Source of the DNA: Desulforhabdus sp. TSK
GTDB taxonomy: Bacteria; Desulfobacterota; Syntrophobacteria; Syntrophobacterales; Syntrophobacteraceae
Direction: 5' to 3'
NCBI RefSeq assembly: GCF_022836495.1
Contig: NZ_BQXM01000043.1
Span: 1-39,850 of the forward strand
DNA length: 39,850 nt
The notes under the pieces are model-generated. The model was not told the origin of the DNA. It did no database searches and saw nothing but the letters and a program-made list of their open reading frames with translations. Below are positions 7,719 through 15,707 of the stretch, in pieces (within the stretch, counting starts at the first letter, position 1; every line of letters starts with the position of its first letter). The translations under genes were made by a program, and so were the position numbers.

Positions 7719-7880
7719 TTACTGATCTGCCGCTGTAGCGACGTTAAAGTCCAAGTCGGCCTGCTGTCGGGTGAACTTGAACAAAATGTGCCGGATCTTG
7801 GAAAAAGCCTCTACTTGGTGCAGACGCAGGGCAGAGTTCTTTCTTGTCTTTGCGAATGACTTGTAATCCAAGAATTTCAC
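7719..7880 (-). CDS. Possible small protein (53 aa), unrecognised, upstream of the RfaH-like gene
   Basis: A GTG-started frame encodes MKFLDYKSFAKTRKNSA at its N-terminus and ends NVATAADQ with a TAA stop, 30 nt before the RfaH-like start on the same strand. The composition is protein-like: basic first half, regular hydrophobic positions, no runs. An AAGGA lies about 13 nt before the GTG, which is rather far, and an in-frame TGA sits two codons upstream, so this GTG is the only good start. I recognise no family. It could be a leader peptide or a chance open frame. Confidence 0.35.
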   Translation of the reverse strand: MKFLDYKSFAKTRKNSALRLHQVEAFSKIRHILFKFTRQQADLDFNVATAADQ

Positions 7881-8042
7881 TTTTCAAGCGCTGCTTCCTT
7901 ACTGAAATTTAGAGAAGGAGTGTATTGCATCGTGGAGCGATCGTGTTGCGATTGTTCAATTTCGGAAATAATAATCAAATGGCATTTGAAAGGCAAGTTG
8001 GACGAATTTTGAAAAAGTGGAAAATGGCATTCGGCTGAAGGC

Positions 8043-8070
8043 AAAAAGGGCCAACCTACGATGTTGGCCC
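8043..8070 (-). terminator. Rho-independent terminator of tRNA-Arg
   Basis: On the minus strand GGGCCAAC (8070-8063) pairs perfectly with GTTGGCCC (8055-8048) over a 7-nt loop, followed by five T (8047-8043). It begins 12 nt after the CCA end of the tRNA. Confidence 0.9.
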
Positions 8071-8081
8071 CTTGAATTTTC

Positions 8082-8158
<77 letters not shown>

Positions 8159-8210
8159 ACGGCGATGATTTGCCGGCGGATACGTTCCGCCGATGTGCTG
8201 TATGCGTTCC

Positions 8211-8240
8211 TAAATAGTCGTTTTGCTCGCCTTTTGTCAA
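8211..8240 (-). promoter_or_regulatory. Sigma-70 promoter of tRNA-Arg
   Basis: On the minus strand TTGACA (8240-8235), an 18-bp spacer and TATTTA (8216-8211). The predicted start near 8204 leaves a leader of about 45 nt before the tRNA. Confidence 0.65.
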
Positions 8241-8306
8241 TACTGTTCTCGTATACCCCGTGAGGTGCAAACCTTTGGATTCCATAGCTCCAGCTCCCTG
8301 TTTTTT

Positions 8307-8363
8307 GTAGGAGCGGCATCCTGCCGCGACCAGCTCACCGTCGCGGCAGGATGCCGCTCCTAC
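8307..8363. repeat. REPIN-like paired REP hairpin 2 (variant B)
   Basis: Arms 8307-8329 and 8341-8363 are perfect reverse complements. Each begins or ends with GTAGGA/TCCTAC and carries the arm hairpin GCGGCA/TGCCGC. Variant B differs from variant A by exchange of one T:A pair for A:T inside the arm stem. The arms are 11 nt apart. Confidence 0.95.
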
Positions 8364-8536
8364 AAGGAAGTTTTCAACCTTTGATGCCTGAAGCACCGAC
8401 TGTGGCCTTGCCTGGGGTCTGAAATTTTTGTTTTGCCTTCTGGAAAGAAACCTCTATAAAAATTCTTAAGAATCTTCACGGACCTGACGGACAGCATGGA
8501 ACGAAACCCTCCATCGAAGAAAGGAAAACAGCCACT

Positions 8537-8704
8537 ATGACTCCTACAACGCGATGGGCCGCCCTGGCCGCCGGAGTTTTTCTCCTCCTTTACGGCTTGA
8601 GACTGCTTTACCTGGAGGGGGACGTGGTGCTGGTCATCATCAGTGCCCTGATTGTCGCTTTCAGTGTCTTCGGCATCATTAAGGACAGGCAGAAGAAAGA
8701 GTGA
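8537..8704 (+). CDS. Small two-helix membrane protein (55 aa), unknown function
   Basis: ATG to TGA, with AAAGGAAAA about 10 nt upstream. The protein starts MTPTTRWAALAAGVFLLLYG and ends KDRQKKE. It has two hydrophobic segments, about residues 8-26 and 29-48, split by a short acidic turn (LEGD). A basic C-terminal tail suggests a hairpin with both ends in the cytoplasm. It lies 141 bp before lysS on the same strand and may be its own unit. I recognise no family. The clean helix-turn-helix hydrophobicity and ribosome binding site support a real gene. Confidence 0.6.
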   Translation: MTPTTRWAALAAGVFLLLYGLRLLYLEGDVVLVIISALIVAFSVFGIIKDRQKKE

Positions 8705-8714
8705 GGGAATGGGC

Positions 8715-8743
8715 TTGACGCGGTGGAACAAATCATCTAACTT
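8715..8743 (+). promoter_or_regulatory. Possible promoter of lysS
   Basis: TTGACG (8715-8720), 17-bp spacer, TAACTT (8738-8743), about 100 nt before the lysS start. The -35 box matches consensus in five of six bases; the -10 box is weaker. Confidence 0.4.
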
Positions 8744-8845
8744 TCGTCGTCTTGAAAGGTTGGCGGAATCTGGATGAATATTGGCTCCCGTGATGACGGG
8801 GCCAAACTCACTTAATTGTACGAAGCAAGAGGGATTGCAACGGGT

Positions 8846-10339
8846 ATGGAAGATCTCAGTGTGGTCATGCGGGAACGGATACAGAAGGCTGAAGCATTGG
8901 AACAAGAAGGGGTAACACTCTACCCCAACGGCTACGAAGTCCCGCATCACATCAAAGATCTGGTGGAAGCTTCGCAGGGCAGGAGCGCCCAGGAGCTCGA
9001 AGCCGCCCAGTCCGTCTCCTACACCATCGCCGGGCGCATCATCGCCATTCGTTCTTTCGGCAAATCCATCTTCATGCATCTGGTGGATGCTGACGGGAAG
9101 CTGCAGCTGTATCTGCAGCAGAACCACCTGGGCAAGGAGCTTTACGCCCTGGCGAAAAAGCTCGACATCGGCGACATCGTGCGCGTTTCGGGCCCCCTTT
9201 TCCTGACGCGGACGGAAGAGCTGACCCTCGCCGTCAAGGGCCTGGTCCTTCTCAACAAGAACCTGCGGCCCCTGCCGGAAAAATACCACGGCCTCAAGGA
9301 CGTGGAAGTCCGCTACCGTCAGCGCTACGTCGATCTCATCGTCAATGAAGATGTGCGGGAGACCTTTAGAAAGCGCGCCAGGATCGTTCAAACCATTCGT
9401 GAATTCCTGAGCGTACGGGGCTTCCTGGAAGTGGAAACGCCCATGATGCAGGCGGTGCCGGGGGGCGCCACGGCCAAGCCCTTCAAAACCCACCACAACG
9501 CCCTCGACATGGACCTTTACCTGCGCATCGCCCCGGAGCTCTACCTCAAGCGCCTGCTGGTGGGCGGCTTCGAGCGGGTCTTCGAGCTCAACCGGAATTT
9601 CCGGAACGAAGGCATTTCCACGCAGCACAATCCCGAATTCACCATGGTGGAATTCTACCAGGCCTATGCGACTTACCAGGACCTCATGACCCTGACGGAG
9701 GAGCTTTTTGTCGCCGTTGCGGAGGCCGTGAACGGAGGCAGCCTCCAGGTGGAATACCAGGGCCAGGTCATCGACCTGACCCCTCCCTGGAAACGCTACA
9801 GCCTCATGGACGCCGTCGTGGAACTGGGGCGCGTCCCCCGTTCCTCCCTGGAAGACCCCAAGGAGATCGTCCAGGTGGCCAAATCCCTGGGCGTTCCCGT
9901 CGAGCGCTTCGAGGGGCATGGAAAACTGCTCACGAAGATTTTCGACGAAGTCGTGGAGCCGCAGCTCACCCAGCCGACCTTCATCAGCCACTACCCCCTG
10001 GAGGTTTCTCCCCTTTCGCGCAAAAACGATGCCGACCCCACCGTCACCGACCGTTTCGAGCTGTTCATGGTCGGCCGGGAAATGGCCAATGCCTTTTCCG
10101 AGCTGAACGATCCCCGGGACCAGCGGGAGCGTTTTTCGGCCCAGCTCGAGGCGCGGCGGGCCGGAGACGAAGAGGCGCATTACATGGACGACGATTACCT
10201 CCGTGCCCTGGAGTACGGGATGCCCCCGGCAGCCGGTGAAGGCATCGGCATCGACCGGATGGTGATGCTTTTCACCGATTCTCCGTCCATCAGGGACGTG
10301 ATTCTTTTTCCTCATCTGAGGCCGGAAAAGAAGATCTGA
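8846..10339 (+). CDS. lysS: Lysyl-tRNA synthetase, class II
   Basis: Charges tRNA-Lys in the cytoplasm. An N-terminal OB-fold anticodon-binding domain (about 50-150, with GRIIAIRSFGKSIFMHLVD) precedes the class II catalytic core. The core has motif 1 (VRGFLEVETPMM), motif 2 (FERVFELNRNFRNEG) with HNPEFTMVEFY, and motif 3 (GIGIDRMVMLFTDSPSIRDVILFP). Length is about 497 residues, normal for LysRS. I chose ATG 8846 because bacterial LysRS proteins usually begin just before such a MEDLSVVMRERI stretch; TTG at 8816 in the same frame is the alternative. lolC/E begins 8 nt after the stop, so the genes are probably cotranscribed. Confidence 0.97.
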   Translation: MEDLSVVMRERIQKAEALEQEGVTLYPNGYEVPHHIKDLVEASQGRSAQELEAAQSVSYTIAGRIIAIRSFGKSIFMHLVDADGKLQLYLQQNHLGKELYALAKKLDIGDIVRVSGPLFLTRTEELTLAVKGLVLLNKNLRPLPEKYHGLKDVEVRYRQRYVDLIVNEDVRETFRKRARIVQTIREFLSVRGFLEVETPMMQAVPGGATAKPFKTHHNALDMDLYLRIAPELYLKRLLVGGFERVFELNRNFRNEGISTQHNPEFTMVEFYQAYATYQDLMTLTEELFVAVAEAVNGGSLQVEYQGQVIDLTPPWKRYSLMDAVVELGRVPRSSLEDPKEIVQVAKSLGVPVERFEGHGKLLTKIFDEVVEPQLTQPTFISHYPLEVSPLSRKNDADPTVTDRFELFMVGREMANAFSELNDPRDQRERFSAQLEARRAGDEEAHYMDDDYLRALEYGMPPAAGEGIGIDRMVMLFTDSPSIRDVILFPHLRPEKKI

Positions 10340-10346
10340 TATCCTC

Positions 10347-11594
10347 ATGAATTTTGAACTCTTCGTCAGTCTGCGCTACCTGCTGGCCAAGCGCCGCCAG
10401 ACTTTTATATCCCTCATTACACTCATTTCCATCGCCGGTGTGGCCGTGGGGGTGACCGCCCTCATCGTCGTGCTGGCGGTCATGAACGGCTTCCAGGAAG
10501 ATCTTCGCACCCGCATCCTCGGAGTGACCTCCCACGTGGTCGTGGGCAGCTTCAAAGGCGCCATCACAGACTACCGTGCCGTCAACGCCCAAATCGAGAA
10601 AGAGCCGGGCGTGGTGGCCGCGACTCCCTTTGTTTATACCCAGGTCATGATCAGCTCCGGCAAAAATGTGGCCGGGGCCATCCTTCGCGGGATCGACCCC
10701 CAGACAGCCTACAAGGTGATCAACATCCAGGACAACATGATCCGGGGAAGCCTGGGAGACCTGCGCGCTCCCTCGGCGGGCTCGGACGAAACCGGCGCCG
10801 TGCAGCCGGGAATCATCCTGGGAAACGAACTGGCCAACAACCTGGGGGTCCGCCACGGGGACTGGGTGACGATCATCTCCCCGGCGGGACGCCTGACTCC
10901 CATGGGGCAGGTTCCCAAGAGCAAGCTTTTCCAGGTGGTGGGGATCATCCAGGCGGGCATGTACGAATACGACAATACACTCGCCTACATCCACCTGGAA
11001 ACGGCGCAGCAGTTCCTGGGCATCGGCGATGTGGTGACAGGCATTGAAGTCAAGGTGAAAGACATCTACAATGCGCGTGAAATTGCGGACGGGCTCCGGT
11101 CGCGCTTGAAGGATTCCTTCTGGGTGCGGGACTGGATGCAGATGAACCAGAATCTTTTTTCGGCCCTGAAGCTGGAAAAGGCGGTGATGTTCATCATACT
11201 CACCCTGATCATCCTGGTGGCGGCGTTCAACATCGTGAGCTCTCTCATCATGCTCGTGATGGAAAAAACCCGCGATATCGCCATCCTGAAAGCCATGGGG
11301 GCCACGACGGCCAGCATCCGCAAAATTTTCGTGCTGGAGGGGCTTCTCATCGGGGTTTCGGGGACGATTCTGGGGCTCCTGGGGGGCTTCGGCCTGTGCA
11401 CGATCTTGAAAAAATACCAGTTCATCGAGCTGCCGCGCGATGTATACTATTTTTCGACCCTGCCCGTGAAGCTGGAAGGAACGGATGTGGCGCTGATCGC
11501 ACTCTCCGCCATCGCCATCAGCCTGACGGCGACGCTTTATCCTTCGCGCCAGGCGGCGAAGCTGGACCCGTCGGAAGCTCTGCGCTATGAATAA
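10347..11594 (+). CDS. lolE: Lipoprotein-releasing ABC transporter permease (LolC/LolE type)
   Basis: Inner-membrane permease that releases lipoproteins from the inner membrane to the carrier LolA. An N-terminal helix (about 20-48) is followed by a large periplasmic MacB-type domain. Three C-terminal helices follow in the FtsX-like permease domain: about 278-302 (VMFIILTLIILVAAFNIVSS), 325-350 and 372-395. The coupling region reads MEKTRDIAILKAMGAT. The only permease gene beside lolD, it probably works as a homodimer in place of the E. coli LolC-LolE pair; C versus E naming is arbitrary. It overlaps lolD by 8 nt. Confidence 0.93.
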   Translation: MNFELFVSLRYLLAKRRQTFISLITLISIAGVAVGVTALIVVLAVMNGFQEDLRTRILGVTSHVVVGSFKGAITDYRAVNAQIEKEPGVVAATPFVYTQVMISSGKNVAGAILRGIDPQTAYKVINIQDNMIRGSLGDLRAPSAGSDETGAVQPGIILGNELANNLGVRHGDWVTIISPAGRLTPMGQVPKSKLFQVVGIIQAGMYEYDNTLAYIHLETAQQFLGIGDVVTGIEVKVKDIYNAREIADGLRSRLKDSFWVRDWMQMNQNLFSALKLEKAVMFIILTLIILVAAFNIVSSLIMLVMEKTRDIAILKAMGATTASIRKIFVLEGLLIGVSGTILGLLGGFGLCTILKKYQFIELPRDVYYFSTLPVKLEGTDVALIALSAIAISLTATLYPSRQAAKLDPSEALRYE

Positions 11595-12279
11595 TGAAAC
11601 ACATGCCGTGGAAGTCCACATGCTGGGGGTCGCCAAGGTCTTCGGCAGCGGGGCGCAGGCCATCGAGCTCTTCAAGGACCTGGATCTGGTCATTCGGAAA
11701 GGGGAGCGCATCGCCATCGTGGGGGCTTCTGGAGCCGGGAAATCGACCCTGCTGCACATGATCGGGACGCTGGAAAAGCCCACGACTGGGAAGGTTCTTT
11801 ACGGAGGCAGGGATATTTTTCTGTCGCAGGAAAAGGATCTGGCTCGGTTCAGGAATCGCCATATCGGCTTCGTTTTTCAATTCCATTACCTGCTTCCCGA
11901 GTTCAGTGCCCTGGAAAATGTGATGATGCCCGGCCTCATTGCCGGCCTGCCCAGGGGGGAAATCCAGTCCCAATCCCTGGCGCTGCTGGATCGGCTGGGG
12001 CTGTCGCATCGCCTGCAGCATCGCGTGGGCGAGCTTTCCGGCGGGGAGCAGCAGCGGGTGGCGGTGGCGCGCGCTTTGTTGCTGCGGCCGAGCCTTTTCC
12101 TGGCGGACGAGCCCAGCGGCAACCTGGACAGCCGCACGGGGCGCACCCTGCATGAGCTCCTGGTGACGCTCAACGAGGAGCTGGGGCTGACCATGGTCAT
12201 CGTGACGCACAACATGGAGCTGGCGTCCATGATGCACCGGACGCTGCGGTTAGTGGACGGGCAGCTGCGGGAAGAGTGA
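11587..12279 (+). CDS. lolD: Lipoprotein-releasing ABC transporter ATPase
   Basis: ATP-binding subunit of the Lol system. Walker A GASGAGKST is near residue 55, the Q-loop is VFQFHYLLPEFSALENVMMP, the signature is ELSGGEQQR, Walker B is LFLADEPSGNLD and the switch His is in VIVTHNMELA. The FHYLLPEF stretch is characteristic of LolD/MacB-type ATPases. Length 230 residues is typical. The start overlaps the permease stop, implying translational coupling. A short tandem repeat follows the stop. Confidence 0.95.
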   Translation: MNNETHAVEVHMLGVAKVFGSGAQAIELFKDLDLVIRKGERIAIVGASGAGKSTLLHMIGTLEKPTTGKVLYGGRDIFLSQEKDLARFRNRHIGFVFQFHYLLPEFSALENVMMPGLIAGLPRGEIQSQSLALLDRLGLSHRLQHRVGELSGGEQQRVAVARALLLRPSLFLADEPSGNLDSRTGRTLHELLVTLNEELGLTMVIVTHNMELASMMHRTLRLVDGQLREE

Positions 12280-12286
12280 GCATTGG

Positions 12287-12322
12287 GACGCTGAGGACGC
12301 TGATGGGCGCTGAAGACGCAGA
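12287..12322. repeat. GACGCTGA tandem element, copy 1
   Basis: Four degenerate GACGCTGA units start at 12287, 12296, 12306 and 12315, a 9-10-9 spacing. The last two units are GGCGCTGA and GACGCAGA. A second copy with the same unit spacing lies inverted at 22594-22629. Each copy lies at or just after a gene stop. Confidence 0.7.
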
Positions 12323-12407
12323 AGGGCAAGAATGTCGTTTCATGGGTGACAGCTTCAGGACGATGTTTTTCAGCGGGGGAATGTACTGAATGAGGGGGGA
12401 GAACTTC

Positions 12408-15047
12408 ATGCGCAAGTTGTGGGTGATTCTGTGTCTTGTAGGGATGAGCTCCGTCGCGTGGGCTCAGGAGAGCTCCCCGAGAGTCTCTGTATTGCCTTTC
12501 GCCATCCATAGCCGGCAAGATACCGTGAAGACTCAAAAGACCGTCATGGAGCTGCTCGTGCGCCGGCTGGAGGCCGAAGGGGTCAAGACGGTGGATCCCC
12601 AGGATGTGGAAAAAAGCGTGCGTCCGGGAGAAGCGGTTCAGAACGAGGAGCAGGCCCGCGCGCTTGGGCGGAGACTCGGGGCGGATTACGTCGTGACCGG
12701 CAGCCTGAACGAAATCGGAAACAGCATCAGCCTGGATGCGCGGCTGGTGGATGTCTCCGCCCGCAAGAAGACGGAAGCACTCTTTGCCGAAGAGAAGGGC
12801 ATGGAAAATCTCGCCGCGGCCGCCAACCAGATCGTCCAGCAAATGGCCGTGCACCTCCTTGCCCGTGCTGTTATTTCCGAGGTGGTCATCCAGGGCAACG
12901 AACGCATCGAAGCGGAAGCCATCAAATCGAATGTCAAGAGCAAGAAGGGAGAGCTCCTGCGTTCCGAGCAGGTGGCTGAAGACATCAAAGCCATTTACAA
13001 AATGGGCTACTTTGAAAAGGTGGATGCCAATGTGACCGACACCTCGACGGGAAAGCTCCTGACCTTCGTCGTGCTGGAAAATCCCACCATCCAGGAAGTG
13101 CGCATCAAAGGAAACAACAAAATCAAGGAAAAGGATATCCTGGCGGCCATCTCCACCCGGCAGTACACGGTTTTGCAAAAGAACGTGATTGCCGAGGACG
13201 TGCAGAAAATTCTCAAGTTGTACAGCCAGAAGGGGTACTTCAACGCTGAAGTCAAACCCCGGACCGAATTTCCCAAGGATCCACGGAAGGCGACGGTGGT
13301 TTTCGATATCGACGAAAACAAGAAAGTCTACATCCAGGAGATCGCTTTCACGGGGAACAAGAGCTTCTCTTCCCGCAAGCTCCGCAGCACCATGCAGGTG
13401 AAGGAAAAGAGCCTTCTCTCCCTGGTGACGGACCGTGGGATCCTGCAAAAGGATATTCTCGAAACCGATGTGGACCGCCTGACGGTCTTCTACCATGATA
13501 AAGGGTTCATGGATGCCAAGGTGGGGACTCCGGAGATCACCCGCCGCGACGATGGGTTTTACATCAACATTCCCGTGGACGAAGGGGAGCGCTACAAAGT
13601 CACATCCGTCAAGCTCCAGGGGGATTTGATCCAGGATGAGGCCAAGATCCAGGAGAAGCTCAAGTCCAAGCCCGAGGAATATTTCAGTCGCGAGAAGCTG
13701 CGGGAGGATATCGATGTCCTCAACAAGAGCTACATGAACGAGGGCTATGCGTATGTACAGGTTGAGCCCAATGTGCAGCGCCACTCCGAGGAACAGACAT
13801 CGGACATTACCTATAACGTGAAAAAAGGGGACCTGATCCACATTGGAAGGATTTATGTCACCGGAAACACCAAAACCCGGGACAAAGTGATCCGGCGAGA
13901 ATTGCAGCTGGCGGAAGGCGACACCTTCAGCTCCGAGAAGATGGAACAGAGCATCACCAAGCTCAAAAAGCTCGATTTCTTTGAAGAGGTCGAGATTGCC
14001 CCTTCCAAAGGGGACCAGGCCGATATCATGAACCTTACCGTCAAGGTGAAGGAAAAGCTTACGGGAGCGATCAGCGTCGGCGGCGGCTTTGCGTCGGATG
14101 ACGGTCTCTTCGCCAGCAGTGAGATCATCCAGCGCAACCTTTTCGGAAGAGGGCAAACCCTGGGGGTGAAGGGCTATTTCGGCCAGGATGCGCAGCGCTA
14201 TGTGGCCAGTTTTACAGAGCCATGGCTTTTCGACAGGCATATCATCGCGGGGATAGACGTCTACAACTGGTTGAGGGAATACAACGATTTCACGAAGGAT
14301 GCGACGGGTGTCAGGCTTCGAACCGGCTATCCCTTCGGAAACTACAGCCGGCTGAATGTTTACTACACCCTTGAAAATGCGGATGTCACCGATGTAGATG
14401 AAGATGCATCCGCCTACATCAAGTCGCAGGAGGGGAAGCTGCTCAAAAGCAGTATCACCGTTGGAATGGAACGGGATACGACGGATCATCCCTTCATGCC
14501 CACGAGGGGAAGTATCAATGCCGTTTCCTCGGAGTTTTCCTCGCAATACCTTGGCAGTGACACGGATTTTATCAAGTCCGAGGTCAAGTCGGGCTGGTAT
14601 TTCCCCATCTATTGGAAACTGGTGGGGTTCGTGAAAGGGGAGTTCGGCTACATTGACGATACGGATCCCGACAAACCGGTTCCCGTTTACGAAAATTTCT
14701 TTCTGGGTGGCATCAACTCCCTTCGTGCCTTCAAATGGGGCGATGTGGGCCCCAAGGATGAGCAGGGGGAAATCATCGGTGGAAGGACCTATGGTTTGGC
14801 GACTGTCGAGATGCTTTTCCCGCTGATTGAAAAGCTTGGAATAAGGGGAGTCGGGTTCTTTGACGCCGGTAACGTGTACACGGACATTGAAGACTTCAGT
14901 GTGTCGGATTTCAGAACGGATGCCGGTGCGGGCATTCGATGGAGCTCGCCTTTTGGACCGCTCCGCATCGAATGGGGTTACAATCTGGATCCCGAGCCGG
15001 GCGAGGACAGATCGCGTTGGCAGTTTTCAGCAGGTGCATTTTTCTAA
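12408..15047 (+). CDS. bamA: Outer membrane protein assembly factor BamA with an extra N-terminal domain
   Basis: Core of the BAM machine that inserts beta-barrel proteins in the outer membrane. A signal peptide of about 20 residues ends AWAQ. Residues about 24-155 form an extra domain (RVSVLPFAIHS, LGADYVVTGSLNEIG, ISLDARLVDV) resembling the TolB-N/CsgG-like fold, not present in E. coli BamA. Five POTRA repeats follow (first ISEVVIQGNERIEAEAI), then the 16-strand barrel ending in Phe (FSAGAFF). The loop-6 motif, usually VRGF, reads LRAF, keeping the Arg. Length is 879 residues, against about 800 for E. coli. ATG 12408 has GGGGAGA 7 nt upstream; an in-frame ATG lies at 12390. skp follows 12 nt after the stop. 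Confidence 0.93.
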   Translation: MRKLWVILCLVGMSSVAWAQESSPRVSVLPFAIHSRQDTVKTQKTVMELLVRRLEAEGVKTVDPQDVEKSVRPGEAVQNEEQARALGRRLGADYVVTGSLNEIGNSISLDARLVDVSARKKTEALFAEEKGMENLAAAANQIVQQMAVHLLARAVISEVVIQGNERIEAEAIKSNVKSKKGELLRSEQVAEDIKAIYKMGYFEKVDANVTDTSTGKLLTFVVLENPTIQEVRIKGNNKIKEKDILAAISTRQYTVLQKNVIAEDVQKILKLYSQKGYFNAEVKPRTEFPKDPRKATVVFDIDENKKVYIQEIAFTGNKSFSSRKLRSTMQVKEKSLLSLVTDRGILQKDILETDVDRLTVFYHDKGFMDAKVGTPEITRRDDGFYINIPVDEGERYKVTSVKLQGDLIQDEAKIQEKLKSKPEEYFSREKLREDIDVLNKSYMNEGYAYVQVEPNVQRHSEEQTSDITYNVKKGDLIHIGRIYVTGNTKTRDKVIRRELQLAEGDTFSSEKMEQSITKLKKLDFFEEVEIAPSKGDQADIMNLTVKVKEKLTGAISVGGGFASDDGLFASSEIIQRNLFGRGQTLGVKGYFGQDAQRYVASFTEPWLFDRHIIAGIDVYNWLREYNDFTKDATGVRLRTGYPFGNYSRLNVYYTLENADVTDVDEDASAYIKSQEGKLLKSSITVGMERDTTDHPFMPTRGSINAVSSEFSSQYLGSDTDFIKSEVKSGWYFPIYWKLVGFVKGEFGYIDDTDPDKPVPVYENFFLGGINSLRAFKWGDVGPKDEQGEIIGGRTYGLATVEMLFPLIEKLGIRGVGFFDAGNVYTDIEDFSVSDFRTDAGAGIRWSSPFGPLRIEWGYNLDPEPGEDRSRWQFSAGAFF

Positions 15048-15059
15048 GGAGCAGATCAG

Positions 15060-15593
15060 ATGAAAAAGAACGTTTCAGGATGGTGGGTTTTGCTGGTGCT
15101 TGGAGCTTTTGTGTTGTCGTCCTCAGCGGTGTGGGCTGCCTCACCCAAAATAGGCTATTTCGAGCTGCCGACCATCATGCAGCAGTCGCGCTGGGGCAAG
15201 CAGGCCAACGAGGATTTCAAGCGGGAAGGTGACAAGATCAAGGCCGATGTGGACTCCAAGGTGCAGGCCTTCAAGAGCGCCAAGGAAGAGTTCGACAAGA
15301 AAAAAGATGTCATGGATGAAAAGACCAGGGCGAAGAAGCTGAAAGATCTCCAGACGCTGCAGCAGGAAGGGGAAAGGCTTCTCATGGAATCCAACGCCAA
15401 GATGAGCAAGCTTTCCAACGAAATGACCGGCCCCTTGGTGGACAAGGTGCTGGAGATCGTCAAGAGGATTGGTCGGGAAGACAAATACGATTACATCTTT
15501 GAGCGGGAAAAGGCCGGCATCGTCTTCGCCGATGAGAAGGAAAACCTGACCCGGCGTGTGATCGACGAGCTGGATAAATCTCCGCGCAAGTAA
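15060..15593 (+). CDS. skp: Periplasmic chaperone Skp/OmpH
   Basis: Holdase that carries unfolded outer-membrane proteins to BAM. The signal peptide ends SSAVWAA. The mature part starts with a short beta segment (KIGYFELPTIMQQS). A long Lys/Glu-rich helical arm (about 60-135) then gives the prefoldin-like tentacle, and the C-terminal strand (YDYIFEREKAGIVFADE) returns to the trimer core. TAAGGAG overlaps the bamA stop and serves as ribosome binding site, so translation is coupled. A strong terminator follows. Confidence 0.92.
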   Translation: MKKNVSGWWVLLVLGAFVLSSSAVWAASPKIGYFELPTIMQQSRWGKQANEDFKREGDKIKADVDSKVQAFKSAKEEFDKKKDVMDEKTRAKKLKDLQTLQQEGERLLMESNAKMSKLSNEMTGPLVDKVLEIVKRIGREDKYDYIFEREKAGIVFADEKENLTRRVIDELDKSPRK

Positions 15594-15633
15594 GCGAATC
15601 CTTAACGATTTGCATACTGTTCGGCGGCATTCT

Positions 15634-15677
15634 GTCAAGGAAGGGTTGGTGCCCACCAGCCCTTCCTTGACGTTTTT
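15634..15677 (+). terminator. Strong rho-independent terminator after skp
   Basis: A stem of about 18 bp (15634-15651 with 15654-15671) has one G-T pair and a very short loop, and is followed by five T (15673-15677). It lies only 31 nt before the lpxD start, so it either ends the bamA-skp transcript or acts as an attenuator within a longer operon. No convincing promoter fits between it and lpxD. Confidence 0.85.
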
Positions 15678-15707
15678 CCTCTGACCGTTCCTTCTGGAAT
15701 GAGACGC

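Larger units (their letters stand above)
8159..8536. other. Intergenic region between tRNA-Arg and the small membrane protein gene
   Basis: 378 bp with no gene that I can support. It holds the tRNA-Arg promoter (8211-8240, minus) and a paired REP hairpin (8307-8363). Nothing else is recognisable in 8364-8536. Confidence 0.5.

Noticed and set aside
8360-10348. Long open frame on the minus strand (about 660 codons)
   Set aside because: Antisense to lysS, no family resemblance, His/Gly/Asp-rich composition typical of a mirror frame of a GC-rich gene.
11886-14546. Very long open frame on the minus strand (about 886 codons)
   Set aside because: Antisense to lolD and bamA; composition is that of a mirror frame and the sense genes are certain.
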